From assembly GCA_023381535.1 (NCBI GenBank), contig JAMCSN010000240.1, positions 1-64,000 on the forward strand: a stretch of 64,000 nucleotides of DNA, in the 5' to 3' direction. Shown in pieces: positions 42,278 through 51,637 of the stretch (within the stretch, counting starts at the first letter, position 1; each line of letters opens with the position of its first letter). The notes below the pieces were generated by a model, which saw only the letters and a list, made by a program, of their open reading frames with translations, made no database searches and had not been told where the DNA came from. This DNA comes from Bacteroidota bacterium (GTDB lineage: Bacteria; Bacteroidota; Ignavibacteria; Ignavibacteriales; Melioribacteraceae). Both the position numbers and the translations under genes were made by a program.

Positions 42278-43258
42278 ATGTATGATCTACTTGTAATAGG
42301 AGCCGGTCCGGCCGGAATAAGCATGGCTGCCGAAGCCTGCCATGCCGGAATCGATCCGTCAAAAATTTTATTAGTTGAAAAAGCGGAAGAACATTCCTTC
42401 TCGATCAAGAAATATTATCCCGATTCGAAAATTGTTGCTGCTAACTACAAAGGATTTGAAGCCAAATGTACCGGGGTAATGTGCATTCCGGATTTAACCA
42501 AGCACGAAACGATTTCCTATTTGGACAAAGCTATTATTGAGAATAATCTCACCGTGCATTACGGGGAAGCTGTATGGAAGCTTCATCAGAACGAAGACAA
42601 AACATTTGTCGTTTATACCGACAAGGGAACTTACGAATCTAAAATCGTGACTATCGCAATAGGAATTCTCGGCAAACCGAATAAGCCGGGGTATAAAATT
42701 CCGACAACGCTTAGAGACAAAGCTTTGTTCGATATTACCTCGGCGGAAATCAAAAACGCAAACGTTCTTGTAGTCGGCGGCGGCGATTCGGCTTCAGAGT
42801 ATTGTCAATATTTAGTGCAGAACAGAAATGCCGTAACGCTGAGTTACCGCAAAAAAGATTTTTCTAGAATGAATGAAATTAACCGGGAGAGTTTGTTTGA
42901 ACTCGAGCGCGAAAGCAAAGTAAAGATTCTGCGCGAATCCGAAATTGTTTCTTTGGAAAACAAAGATGGTAAACCGCTGGTTAAATTTTTAGAAAATAAA
43001 TTTCCGGAAATGAATTTCGATTTTGTGGTATATGCTTTGGGCGGATCGACCCCGAATAATTTTTTGAAGATGATCGGTATTGAGTTCGATGGCAAGGAGC
43101 CAATACTGAAAGAACATTACGAAACATCCGTTCAAGGGATGTTTTTGTTGGGCGATCTTACTGCCGGAACAAAAGGCGGTTCGATCATCTGGGCATTTAA
43201 TTCCGCCAACTTTGCAATGAAGAAAATCTGCAAAGACTATTTGCAATGTGAAATCTAA
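42278..43258 (+). CDS. FAD-dependent NAD(P)-binding oxidoreductase, thioredoxin-reductase-like
   Basis: Starting at ATG 42278 gives a 326-aa protein opening with a dinucleotide fold, LLVIGAGPAGISMAA (GxGxxG at 8-13). A second NAD(P)H site is VLVVGGGDSASEYCQYL (about 168) and the C-terminal FAD contact is GMFLLGDLTAGTKGGSIIWA. The paired CxxC redox motif of thioredoxin reductase is absent, as in YpdA-like and ferredoxin-NADP reductase-like members. The partner is unknown. The frame stays open upstream to 42113, but that extension is not protein-like and would overlap the divergent gene. Confidence 0.8.
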   Translation: MYDLLVIGAGPAGISMAAEACHAGIDPSKILLVEKAEEHSFSIKKYYPDSKIVAANYKGFEAKCTGVMCIPDLTKHETISYLDKAIIENNLTVHYGEAVWKLHQNEDKTFVVYTDKGTYESKIVTIAIGILGKPNKPGYKIPTTLRDKALFDITSAEIKNANVLVVGGGDSASEYCQYLVQNRNAVTLSYRKKDFSRMNEINRESLFELERESKVKILRESEIVSLENKDGKPLVKFLENKFPEMNFDFVVYALGGSTPNNFLKMIGIEFDGKEPILKEHYETSVQGMFLLGDLTAGTKGGSIIWAFNSANFAMKKICKDYLQCEI

Positions 43259-43269
43259 AACTATCCTTT

Positions 43270-44520
43270 GTGAAAATGGGAAATCAAAATAAAACTTATT
43301 CGTTGTCGAAAGAAAAAATAAAAGTCCTTTTGCTGGAGGGACCTCATGAAAATGCATTGAATCATTTTCGTGCTAACGATTACACGAATGTTGAATACGT
43401 CAAAGGCTCTCCGGAGAAAGAAGAACTGAAAAAGATAATCCGGGATGTACATCTCATCGGAATCAGATCCCGTACGCATCTGACCGAAGACGTTCTTGCT
43501 CACGCAAAAAAACTTATTGCGATTGGATGTTACAGCATCGGTACAAACCAAGTTGATTTGCAAGCGGCAAAATTAAATGGAATACCAGTCTTCAACGCGC
43601 CATTCTCCAACACACGGTCGGTAGCGGAACTTGTGGTCAGCGAGGCGATATTATTGATCAGGGGAATTCCCGAGAAAAATCATTTGGCTCACCTCGGCAA
43701 ATGGCAGAAGGACGCATCCAATTCGTTCGAAGCAAGAGGAAAAAATATCGGCATAATCGGTTACGGGCATATAGGCTCTCAAGTTTCGATTCTTGCCGAG
43801 AGTCTCGGAATGAATGTTTACTATTATGACATCGTTAAGAAATTAAATCTCGGCAATGCAAAATCATGCGACAGTTTGGAAGAACTGCTTCGGGTTTCGG
43901 ATATTGTAACGCTTCATGTTCCCGAAACAGAATTAACGAAGAATATGATTTCAGCCAATCAGCTGAAACTTATGAAGAAGGGTTCATACTTGATTAATTA
44001 TTCGCGGGGCAGTGTAGTTGATCTGGATGATTTGGCTTCGGCGCTGGAAGAGAAACACATTTTCGGTGCGGCGATCGATGTTTATCCCGAAGAACCGTCA
44101 TCCAACAAAGAACCGTTCAAAAACGTTCTGCAGAAATTTCCGAATGTAATTTTAACTCCGCACATCGGCGGCAGTACTTTGGAAGCTCAAGCCAACATTG
44201 CAGTGGAAGTTTCCGAGAAGCTCGTGAATTACTGCGATATAGGTTCTACAATTGGCGCGACGAACTTTGTAGAAATATCTTTAACTCCGAATCTTGATAA
44301 GCAGCGGTACATGCACATTCACAAAAATCAGCCGGGAGTGATGAATAAAATCGCGAAGGTTTTTACGTCGCGAAAATTGAACATTGCCGCCGAGTATTTG
44401 CAGACCGATCCGTTTATCGGCTATGTGATAATTGATATTGACGGTAAAGAAGATTCAAAAGAAATTTTGAGCGAGTTGAAATCGATTCCGGGAACAATCA
44501 AAGCGCGGGTATTGATTTAA
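43270..44520 (+). CDS. serA: D-3-phosphoglycerate dehydrogenase
   Basis: The 416-aa protein converts 3-phosphoglycerate to 3-phosphohydroxypyruvate, the first step of serine synthesis. It shows the NAD-binding motif IGIIGYGHIGSQVSILAE, catalytic Arg in YLINYSRGSVVD, Glu in DVYPEEPSS and His in LTPHIGGST, plus a C-terminal ACT domain (about 345-416; QPGVMNKIAKVF) for serine feedback. The length and layout match the E. coli type with an ACT domain. ATG 43276 is an equally good start. It follows the flavoprotein by 11 bases in the same direction. Confidence 0.93.
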   Translation: MKMGNQNKTYSLSKEKIKVLLLEGPHENALNHFRANDYTNVEYVKGSPEKEELKKIIRDVHLIGIRSRTHLTEDVLAHAKKLIAIGCYSIGTNQVDLQAAKLNGIPVFNAPFSNTRSVAELVVSEAILLIRGIPEKNHLAHLGKWQKDASNSFEARGKNIGIIGYGHIGSQVSILAESLGMNVYYYDIVKKLNLGNAKSCDSLEELLRVSDIVTLHVPETELTKNMISANQLKLMKKGSYLINYSRGSVVDLDDLASALEEKHIFGAAIDVYPEEPSSNKEPFKNVLQKFPNVILTPHIGGSTLEAQANIAVEVSEKLVNYCDIGSTIGATNFVEISLTPNLDKQRYMHIHKNQPGVMNKIAKVFTSRKLNIAAEYLQTDPFIGYVIIDIDGKEDSKEILSELKSIPGTIKARVLI

Positions 44521-44561
44521 GTATTTTGAAAATCGAAAATCGCAATTCATTCCGCAATTAT

Positions 44562-45026
44562 TTATGAACCCATTCTTACTATCTCTTCGAACTCATCTTT
44601 GGTGACGGGCATCACCGACAAACGACTGCCGCGCTGAATCAGTTTTATCTTCTGCAATTTCTTGTTTGCTTTTATTGCATCAAGCGTTACCGGTTCGGAA
44701 AATTTCGAAATAAATTTCACATCAAACATAAACCAAGCCGGATTTTCTTTTTTGCTTTTGGGGTCATAATGAACGTTGGAAGGATCGAACGCGGTGAAAT
44801 CCGGATAACCTTCTTTCACAATCTCACAAATTCCAACGGCAGCCGGCGGCTCGGCATTGCTGTGATAAAAAATTACTTTGTCGCCAATCTTCATTTCGTC
44901 ACGAATGTAATTCCGGGCTTGATAATTTCTAACCCCGTCCCAATGAGTAGTTTTGTTTTTCGCCTTTGCGAGATCGTCAATTGAAAAAACTCCCGGCTCG
45001 GATTTTATTAGCCAGTATTTTGTCAT
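44562..45026 (-). CDS. EVE-domain protein
   Basis: The 154-aa protein covers a complete EVE domain: KYWLIKSEPGVFSIDDL at the start, HWDGVRNYQARNYIRDEMKI, then GDKVIFYHSN and VGICEIVKEGYPD. EVE/PUA-like proteins bind modified bases in nucleic acids. It is a single gene converging with serA and followed on the same strand by uvrA upstream of it; no coupling is evident. Confidence 0.9.
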   Translation of the reverse strand: MTKYWLIKSEPGVFSIDDLAKAKNKTTHWDGVRNYQARNYIRDEMKIGDKVIFYHSNAEPPAAVGICEIVKEGYPDFTAFDPSNVHYDPKSKKENPAWFMFDVKFISKFSEPVTLDAIKANKKLQKIKLIQRGSRLSVMPVTKDEFEEIVRMGS

Positions 45027-45070
45027 GTTTCTTCCTTTCGGAAATGGAATGCAGATTTTGTGATTAACGT

Positions 45071-47845
45071 CTACTTAAAAAGTGATTTCAAGAATCTTCC
45101 CGTATGGGATTTTTCAGCCATTGCAATTTCTTCCGGCGTTCCCACAGCAATAACTTCTCCGCCTTTTTCTCCGGCTTCCGGTCCTAGATCGATCACGTAA
45201 TCTGCACATTTAATAATATCAAGATTATGTTCTATGATAACCACGGAGTTTTTGTTTTCGATCAGCATTTGAAAACAGTTTAAAAGTTTACTGATGTCGT
45301 CGAAATGTAATCCCGTAGTCGGTTCATCAAAAATGAAAAGCGTATGCTGATTTTTTTTCTGCTGCGAAAGATGTAACGCAAGTTTAACACGCTGCGCCTC
45401 GCCTCCGGAAAGAGTAGTTGACGGCTGACCCAGCTTTATGTATCCGAGACCGACATCGGAAAGAACCTGAAGCAATGAAACGATCTTGCTGTTGTTATGG
45501 AAAAACTCGATTGCCTCGTCAACAGTCATGTCAAGAACTTCAACAATATTTTTGCCGCGGTAGGTTATCTCGCGTGTTTCTTTTTTGAATCGCGTTCCTT
45601 TGCAGTCGTCGCATTCCAAATAAAGATCGGCAAGGAACTGCATTTCGATTGTGATAGAGCCTTCGCCCTGGCAAGTTTCGCATCTTCCGCCCGGCACGTT
45701 AAACGAAAAGTAGCCGGGTTTGTATCCCCGTGCTTTTGCCTGCGGCGTGTTTGCAAAAAGTTCACGGATAATTTCGTATCCCTTCACATAACTAATCGGG
45801 TTTGAGCGCGGCGATTTGCCGATAGGCGATTGATCAACAATTTCAATTTCATCGATGTAGCGAGCGCCTTCAATAGAATCGTACTTGCCGAGTTTTGGCG
45901 GATTGCCGCCGTTAAGTTTAACTATTCCGCCGTAAAGAATATCATGCACCAAAGTTGATTTGCCCGAACCGCTGACGCCGGTTACGACAACAAAATTTTG
46001 CAGAGGAAACTCTACCGTAATGTTTTTCAGATTGTTTTCGCGCGCCCCGATAATCTTGATCACTTCGCTCTTGCTTATGCTGCGTTTTGCCGGAAGCGGA
46101 ATTTCCAATTTGCCGGAAAGATATTTGCCAGTGAGCGACTTTTCATTTGCCATTATGTCGTCACATGTGCCGTAGGCAATAATTTCTCCGCCGTGAATAC
46201 CTGCTCTCGGACCCATATCAAAAATCAAATCCGATTCTTTCATCATCTCCGGATCGTGTTCAACGACCAATACTGTGTTACCAAGATCGCGCAACGACTT
46301 CAAAATTTTTATCAAGCGGGAATTATCTCGCGGGTGTAAACCGATTGACGGTTCATCCAAAACGTAAAGAGTCCCCATCAATGCCGAACCGAGAGAAGTT
46401 GCAAGGTTGATTCTCTGAGTTTCGCCGCCGGAAAGTGTGCTGCTCAATCGATCCAAAGTTAAGTAACCAAGTCCTACGTCGTTTAGAAAAGTTAATCGTT
46501 TTATTATCTCGTCATGAAGCTGTTGTGCTACAGCTTTTTCGTATTCGGTTAGATTAAGAAGTTTAAAAAAAATCAGCGCTCTTTCGATCGACATTGTTAT
46601 AATCTCGTGAATCGATCTGTCTTCAATCTTAACTTGTAAAGCTTCGCGGCGCAAACGCGAGCCGCGGCATGCAGCACATAATGTGTATCCGCGATATTTA
46701 CTCAACAGAATCCGTATTCCCATCTTGTAAGTTTTTTCTTCGAGATATTTGAAGAAGCCATTGATGCCGTCGAACCCTTTGAATCCTTCCTTAAGAAGAG
46801 CAACTTGTTCGGTATTTAATTCTTTAAAAGGAATGTTGAGAGGAATTCTATTGTTGTTGTTCCGGATTAAATCGCGCAAGTACTTGCTGTGTTTAACTGT
46901 CCGCCACGGTGCAACTGCCCCTTCGAGCAAAGTTAGGTTCGGGTTGGGAACGATTAGATCCATTTCGTAACCCATAGTCTTGCCGAACCCTTGACAAACG
47001 GGACATGCGCCGAAAGGATTGTTGAATGAAAAAAATCTCGGTTCGGGTTCTTCGTAACGGATGCCGCAGCATTCATAAAATCTGGTAAACTTTTTCGCTT
47101 CGTTTAAGTCGGCATTGATGATTGCTAATCTACCTTCACCTTCTTTGAATGCGGCTTCAATGGATTCGGCGAGCGCCTCTCTAACTTTTCCTTTTTTAAT
47201 TTTGAAGCGGTCGAGAACTACAAAAATTTCCTGCTTGGATTTCGGCAAAGTTTTTGTCTCGCTCAGATCAATCAAAGTGTCTTTTAAGAAAATTCTGAAA
47301 AATCCTTTCTTACGGAGGAGGTCGATTTCTTCTTTAACCGTTCTTCCTTCATGTATGTGAATGGGGAAGCCGAGATAAAATTTATTTTCCTCGTTTTGAT
47401 TTTCCAGCCATTCGGAAACAGTTGCAACGGTATCTTTCTTAACTTCCTTTCCGCAGCTGAAACAAATTGTTCTTCCGATGCGCGCGTAAAGCAAACGCAG
47501 GTAATCGTAAATTTCAGTACTCGTTCCAACAGTCGAGCGCGGATTCCTTCCGCCGGTGCGTTGTTCGATTGCAACTGCCGGAGAAATTCCATAAATGAAA
47601 TCCACTTCCGGTTTGTTCATTCTTTCAAGAAACTGCCGCGCGTAAGAGGAGAGACTTTCAACGTAACGCCGTTGTCCTTCTGCGTAAATCGTATCGAACA
47701 CAAGCGAGGATTTTCCGCTTCCGCTTACTCCGGTAAAAACAACCAGCTTGTTGCGTGGTATTTCCAGCGAAATGTTCTTGAGATTATGCTGTCGCGCTCC
47801 TTTAACTATTATTTTGTTATCGGAGTATAAATTTTTCTTTGACAT
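45071..47845 (-). CDS. uvrA: Excinuclease ABC subunit A
   Basis: The 924-aa protein is a full-length UvrA with two ABC ATPase halves: Walker A GVSGSGKSSLVFD near residue 40 and GVSGSGKSTLVHD near 640. Both signatures (LSGGETQRI, LSGGEAQRV) and Walker B segments (VLDEPSIGLHP, FDEPTTGLHF) are present. Zinc-binding Cys pairs include CSSC-like and CETCQGEG...CDDCKGTRF sites. It recognises DNA lesions with UvrB in nucleotide-excision repair. It is well conserved with no irregularity. Confidence 0.97.
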   Translation of the reverse strand: MSKKNLYSDNKIIVKGARQHNLKNISLEIPRNKLVVFTGVSGSGKSSLVFDTIYAEGQRRYVESLSSYARQFLERMNKPEVDFIYGISPAVAIEQRTGGRNPRSTVGTSTEIYDYLRLLYARIGRTICFSCGKEVKKDTVATVSEWLENQNEENKFYLGFPIHIHEGRTVKEEIDLLRKKGFFRIFLKDTLIDLSETKTLPKSKQEIFVVLDRFKIKKGKVREALAESIEAAFKEGEGRLAIINADLNEAKKFTRFYECCGIRYEEPEPRFFSFNNPFGACPVCQGFGKTMGYEMDLIVPNPNLTLLEGAVAPWRTVKHSKYLRDLIRNNNNRIPLNIPFKELNTEQVALLKEGFKGFDGINGFFKYLEEKTYKMGIRILLSKYRGYTLCAACRGSRLRREALQVKIEDRSIHEIITMSIERALIFFKLLNLTEYEKAVAQQLHDEIIKRLTFLNDVGLGYLTLDRLSSTLSGGETQRINLATSLGSALMGTLYVLDEPSIGLHPRDNSRLIKILKSLRDLGNTVLVVEHDPEMMKESDLIFDMGPRAGIHGGEIIAYGTCDDIMANEKSLTGKYLSGKLEIPLPAKRSISKSEVIKIIGARENNLKNITVEFPLQNFVVVTGVSGSGKSTLVHDILYGGIVKLNGGNPPKLGKYDSIEGARYIDEIEIVDQSPIGKSPRSNPISYVKGYEIIRELFANTPQAKARGYKPGYFSFNVPGGRCETCQGEGSITIEMQFLADLYLECDDCKGTRFKKETREITYRGKNIVEVLDMTVDEAIEFFHNNSKIVSLLQVLSDVGLGYIKLGQPSTTLSGGEAQRVKLALHLSQQKKNQHTLFIFDEPTTGLHFDDISKLLNCFQMLIENKNSVVIIEHNLDIIKCADYVIDLGPEAGEKGGEVIAVGTPEEIAMAEKSHTGRFLKSLFK

Positions 47846-47938
47846 ATATTTCTTTTCAAATCGGAACTGAATAATTAAAAAAAATTCTATAGAAAAACAA
47901 AAAAATCACTTGGTATTCGGGAAAGTAAATCGTGGAGG

Positions 47939-48194
47939 TTAAAATTTTCGATAGATATCTTTTCTCTGCCCGACAGCAACAACCAGAACTACTAGGTCTT
48001 TGATTTCCTTTTTATAAATTATTCGATAGTTGCCAACTCTAAGCGATCTTAATCCTTTTAACGGGCCAACCAACTGTTTTCCAAGATCGGGATTGATCTG
48101 CAGTGATTCCAACGCATTCTTAATTTTCTTTTTTTCGGGGTAAGAAAGAGATCTAATCGATTTTTCAGCAACGGTTGTGTTCTAACTTCCACAT
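47939..48194 (-). pseudogene. RelE-family toxin gene with frameshift
   Basis: The main frame reads LSYPEKKKIKNALESLQINP, then GLRSLRVGNYRIIYK and VGQRKDIYRKF to TAA at 47939-47941. This is a typical RelE/ParE mRNA-interferase sequence. The natural start MWKLE (ATG 48192-48194) is in another frame, separated by a one-base loss near GAACACAACC. The total of 256 nt is not a multiple of three. The toxin is probably inactive. Confidence 0.75.
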
Positions 48195-48244
48195 GTTAAC
48201 CTTTTTTTGCTGAAATATAGAAATTGTTTAAGAGCAAACTACTC

Positions 48245-48457
48245 TTAAATTTTCGTTTCCCCTTTTTTACGGATTTGTGCAGCAAAGACATCCTTATGTG
48301 ATCTTCGTGTTGCGGTTGGTTCACTCAAGGCTACGGAAATTGAACGGACGAGTTGCGAATCGGATAGTATTTCCAAAGTTTCCTGTAGGCTTTGATACTC
48401 CTCCGCACTCATAAGTACAGAAGGTTCTTTTATTTTAATAGTCTTTCTTTCCATCAT
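48245..48457 (-). CDS. Phd/YefM-like antitoxin, N-terminally shortened
   Basis: The 70-aa product contains VLMSAEEYQSLQETLEILSD, the hallmark of Phd/YefM antitoxins, but lacks most of the N-terminal DNA-binding segment that normally precedes it. It lies immediately upstream of the decayed RelE toxin in the usual antitoxin-toxin order. It is probably a decaying remnant of the pair, though it could still bind toxins. Confidence 0.65.
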   Translation of the reverse strand: MMERKTIKIKEPSVLMSAEEYQSLQETLEILSDSQLVRSISVALSEPTATRRSHKDVFAAQIRKKGETKI

Positions 48458-48687
48458 ACGTCACTTTGTTTGTATAAAAATTAGAATATTAATTTGTTAA
48501 TGTAAAGTCCGCTGAAAATTGTTTCGAGTATCTGGTTTTCTGCGCATTATAACTCGTGGATAGAACAATCGGACTGTCCACATGTTAAATTAACTGAAAA
48601 ACTATATTTTTCACACGCGAATAATCGGATTCATCTTGATAAACAGCTAAACCGCTAAAAAGATTCTCAAAAATCTAATTATAAAGT

Positions 48688-49515
48688 ATGGCAAATAATA
48701 TTTTAGTTTCCGTTATTATTTCTGTTTATAACCGAATTGATTATTTGAAATTAGTGTTAGCTGGTCTTGAAAATCAATCTTTCAATAACTTTGAAATAGT
48801 TCTGGCAGATGATGGTTCAGATAAAAATGCTGTTAAGGAAATAAAAAGCTTAATTGATAAGATTAGTTTGCCTGCTTATCATATTTGGCATGAAGACAAT
48901 GGATTTAGAAAAAACCGAATTCTGAACCGGGCTATTCAAGCTACTAATACCGATTATTTGATAATCATAGACGGCGACTGTATTCCTCATTCTGAATTTG
49001 TAAAAGAGCATTTTCAAAACAGAAAAGAAAAAACTTGTTTGACAGGCAGAAGAATAAATCTGTCACAAAAAATAACAGACACATTGAATGAAGAAAGAAT
49101 TAAGTCTGGTTATTTAGAAAGAAATTATTTCAAACTAATGATAGATGGTGTTTTCGGCAATTCAACAGATGTTGAAAAGGGACTTTATTTTAAGAATCAC
49201 TTTCTCAGAATATTTTTTAACAAAAAATATCGCGGACTTCTCGGCTCTAACTTTTCAATTCATAAAAATGATATTCTTGCGATTAATGGTTTCGACGAAC
49301 GATACGAAGCTCCTTCTGTTGGAGAAGACACCGACATTCAATTCCGTCTTGAATTAAATGGTGTTAAAATAAAATCCTTGAATCAAATAGCTATCCAGTA
49401 TCATCTTTTTCATGTACTTCAACCAAGACCACAAAAAAACCTTGACCTATTTGAAAAAATTAAAGCTGATGGACATGCAATTACTCGCTTTGGTATAATA
49501 AAAGACTTGCTTTAG
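48688..49515 (+). CDS. Family 2 glycosyltransferase
   Basis: The 275-aa protein has a GT-A fold: VSVIISVYNRIDYLKLVLAG at the start, ADDGSD, the metal-binding D-x-D in IIDGDCIPH, and a galactosyltransferase-type C-terminal block LLGSNFSIHKNDILAINGFD leading to GEDTDIQFRL. It transfers a nucleotide-activated sugar to a polysaccharide or lipid acceptor; the exact sugar is not readable. A fragment of a GT9 glycosyltransferase follows, so this spot once held more surface-polysaccharide genes. Confidence 0.9.
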   Translation: MANNILVSVIISVYNRIDYLKLVLAGLENQSFNNFEIVLADDGSDKNAVKEIKSLIDKISLPAYHIWHEDNGFRKNRILNRAIQATNTDYLIIIDGDCIPHSEFVKEHFQNRKEKTCLTGRRINLSQKITDTLNEERIKSGYLERNYFKLMIDGVFGNSTDVEKGLYFKNHFLRIFFNKKYRGLLGSNFSIHKNDILAINGFDERYEAPSVGEDTDIQFRLELNGVKIKSLNQIAIQYHLFHVLQPRPQKNLDLFEKIKADGHAITRFGIIKDLL

Positions 49516-49535
49516 ATTTAATTGAGAAGGCGTGA

Positions 49536-49751
49536 CGGAATGCTTATGGATCGAAGAATAGAGAAAATAAACGAGAGGTTAAAGACGAAACCCTGTTCGT
49601 TTTTGTATCAGAGGATAATAAAAAGTTTGCGCAAAAATATTTTGATGAAAACAAACTTACCCAAAACAAAACGGTCTGTATTCATCCCGGTGTATCAAAA
49701 CCGGTGCGTGCTTGGCTGCCGGAACGATATAAAGAAATTGCGCGCAAGTAA
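49536..49751 (+). pseudogene. Truncated GT9 (heptosyltransferase-like) fragment
   Basis: In the frame ending at TAA 49749-49751 the sequence reads LFVFVSEDNKKFAQKYFDEN then KTVCIHPGVSKPVRAWLPER. The IHPG...WLPERY block is the donor-site strand of family 9 glycosyltransferases. There is no start codon, and the true gene would extend both ways, so this is an internal remnant. A different overlapping frame (49522-49758) is spurious. Confidence 0.6.
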
Positions 49752-49763
49752 TTACTAACTTCC

Positions 49764-49829
49764 TGCATCGACTCGCCCGCCTAGACTCGACGTCTAGTCG
49801 AGGCTGGCGTCTTTGGTGAGGCGGGCTAC
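49764..49829. repeat. Palindromic repeat family B, intergenic copy
   Basis: TGCATCGACTCGCCCGCCTA, then GACTCGACGTCTAGTCGAGGC and a closing GAGGCGGGC. CTCGAC/GTCGAG forms the inner stem and CCCGCC/GGCGGG the outer one. It lies between the GT9 remnant and mlaD and shares its core with the insertion at 3518-3549. Confidence 0.82.
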
Positions 49830-49832
49830 CTA

Positions 49833-50867
49833 CTATTTTTTCTCCAGCTTAGTTTCCAGAACTTTCAGTTCTTTCATTTTGGCATCAAGAAGTTCATTCT
49901 GTTTCTTTAACTCGTTCAGCTTCGTATCAATATTTTGCTCATACACGGGCGTATCCCAATAACCGCGCTGCTCAAAGTAACCTTTGAACAACCAATTGTG
50001 TTTCAGCGCCTCCATATTTTCTGCAAGTCGTGAAACTGCAATGTGCGCTTCGTCCGATGTTCTGGTTAAGTTGGTGATGATCGTTTTGATCGAGTCGCCC
50101 ATATTTTTGTCGCCGATCAACTTTCCGAGAGCGCCTTCTCCGTTATCTATCTTGTTGATAATTCCGCGAACATCTATAACGGTTTTATCAACGTCTGTTA
50201 AAATGGATTTAACAGTTCCGCTTGTGCTGATGATGATATTTGAAATCTCATCGAGTCGTGCGGTTATGGTTTTCAAACTTTTATCGGCTGACTGAGTAAT
50301 GTTCACAGCAGAGTTATAAAGCTTGTCATCGTTAACAAGCTTACCAATGGAGCCCTGTCCTTGATTTACCTTGGCAAATATTTCGGAAAAATCTTTGGTT
50401 AGATTTTTCATGTAAGCCATTACGGATTCGGTTTCTTCGATAATCCTTGCAATGTTCACGGGAGTTTTTGTTCGGACGATCCCGCCGTCGGTAATTTCAG
50501 CAGCGGTTGGAGAGCCGGGTGTTATTGAAACAATTTTCTTGCCGACCAATCCTTCCGTCTCAACCGAAGCATAACTATCCAAACGGATGAAATGTTTCAG
50601 CTCGTTGTCGATTCTCATCGACACTTCAACTTTTGCGGACGTGTCGCTTGTCATGGAAATAGAACTCACGCTTCCAACATCGTAGCCGCTCAAACGAACA
50701 GGAGCGCCGCTTTTCAATCCTTCAATTTGATTGAAGTAAGCTTTGATCTCAATCGTTCTTGTGAATAATTTTTCTTTGTTGCCGAGAAGGAAGATCGAAA
50801 TTATCAGCAAGATTGTTCCAAAGAAAATAAAAATTCCGAGTCTGGCACCTTCAAGTTGTTTTAACAT
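49833..50867 (-). CDS. mlaD: MlaD-family MCE phospholipid transport protein
   Basis: The 344-aa protein has one N-terminal membrane helix (about 12-30), an MCE domain (about 38-115; AYFNQIEGLKSGAPVRLSGY, VGKKIVSITPG) and a long helical C-terminus with coiled-coil character. It would form the periplasmic hexamer that shuttles lipids between inner and outer membrane. It follows mlaF by 11 bases in the order permease-ATPase-MCE. Confidence 0.9.
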   Translation of the reverse strand: MLKQLEGARLGIFIFFGTILLIISIFLLGNKEKLFTRTIEIKAYFNQIEGLKSGAPVRLSGYDVGSVSSISMTSDTSAKVEVSMRIDNELKHFIRLDSYASVETEGLVGKKIVSITPGSPTAAEITDGGIVRTKTPVNIARIIEETESVMAYMKNLTKDFSEIFAKVNQGQGSIGKLVNDDKLYNSAVNITQSADKSLKTITARLDEISNIIISTSGTVKSILTDVDKTVIDVRGIINKIDNGEGALGKLIGDKNMGDSIKTIITNLTRTSDEAHIAVSRLAENMEALKHNWLFKGYFEQRGYWDTPVYEQNIDTKLNELKKQNELLDAKMKELKVLETKLEKK

Positions 50868-50878
50868 TTCAAACTCCG

Positions 50879-51637
50879 CTAAGCTTTTATTAATTCATGA
50901 CCGAAAAAGTTTTTTAGGAAAGGATCTTTCGAATCGGTCAGTTCTTTTATATTGCCTTCGTAAGCAACCTTTGCATCTTTCAAGAAAATCGCGCGGTCGG
51001 CAATGATTTCAGCGCACATCAAATCATGCGTTACCGCAATCGAAGTCATGTTCAATTTCTTTTGCAAATTAAGAATTAGTTCGCTTATTTCTTTTGTCGT
51101 TATCGGATCGAGCCCTGTTGTCGGTTCATCATAGAGCATTAATTCCGGCTCGGGAATAATGGAGCGCGCCAGTCCGATTCTTTTTTTCATTCCTCCGGAA
51201 AGCTCCGAAGGCATTTTATCAATCGCTTCTTCAAGCGAAACTAATTCGAGCGTACGCTTCACCTTTTCATCAATTTCTTTTTGCGGCATTTCCGGAAAGT
51301 GACGCTTCAAAGGAAAAGTTAAGTTCTCGCGCACCGTCATTGAATCATACAGAGCCGAACCTTGAAATAGGAATCCGATATTTTTTCTTATCTCATTTAA
51401 TTTGGCAATTGAAAGCTTCAGAACATTTGTGCCGTTGATAAAAATATCTCCGTGATCAGGCGCCATTAACCCGATTATGCATTTCAGCAGAACGCTCTTG
51501 CCTTGCCCGCTTCTTCCGAATACAACAAGATTTTCGGCGCGCTCAACGACGAGCGAAACGTCGTCGAGAACGACATGTTCTTCAAATCTTTTTGTAAGAT
51601 TTTTTACTTCTACTATCCTAGAGTCGGCCATAACCAT
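50879..51637 (-). CDS. mlaF: MlaF-like ABC transporter ATPase
   Basis: The 252-aa ATPase has Walker A GRSGQGKSVLLK, Q-loop FLFQGSALYDSM, signature LSGGMKKR and Walker B ELMLYDEPTTGLDP. It powers the MlaE permease in lipid transport. Its start overlaps the mlaE 3' end by 25 bases. All ATPase motifs are intact. Confidence 0.93.
   Translation of the reverse strand: MVMADSRIVEVKNLTKRFEEHVVLDDVSLVVERAENLVVFGRSGQGKSVLLKCIIGLMAPDHGDIFINGTNVLKLSIAKLNEIRKNIGFLFQGSALYDSMTVRENLTFPLKRHFPEMPQKEIDEKVKRTLELVSLEEAIDKMPSELSGGMKKRIGLARSIIPEPELMLYDEPTTGLDPITTKEISELILNLQKKLNMTSIAVTHDLMCAEIIADRAIFLKDAKVAYEGNIKELTDSKDPFLKNFFGHELIKA

Noticed and set aside
49522..49758. 78-aa frame after the GT2 gene
   Set aside because: It overlaps the GT9 fragment in a different frame and has no family features.
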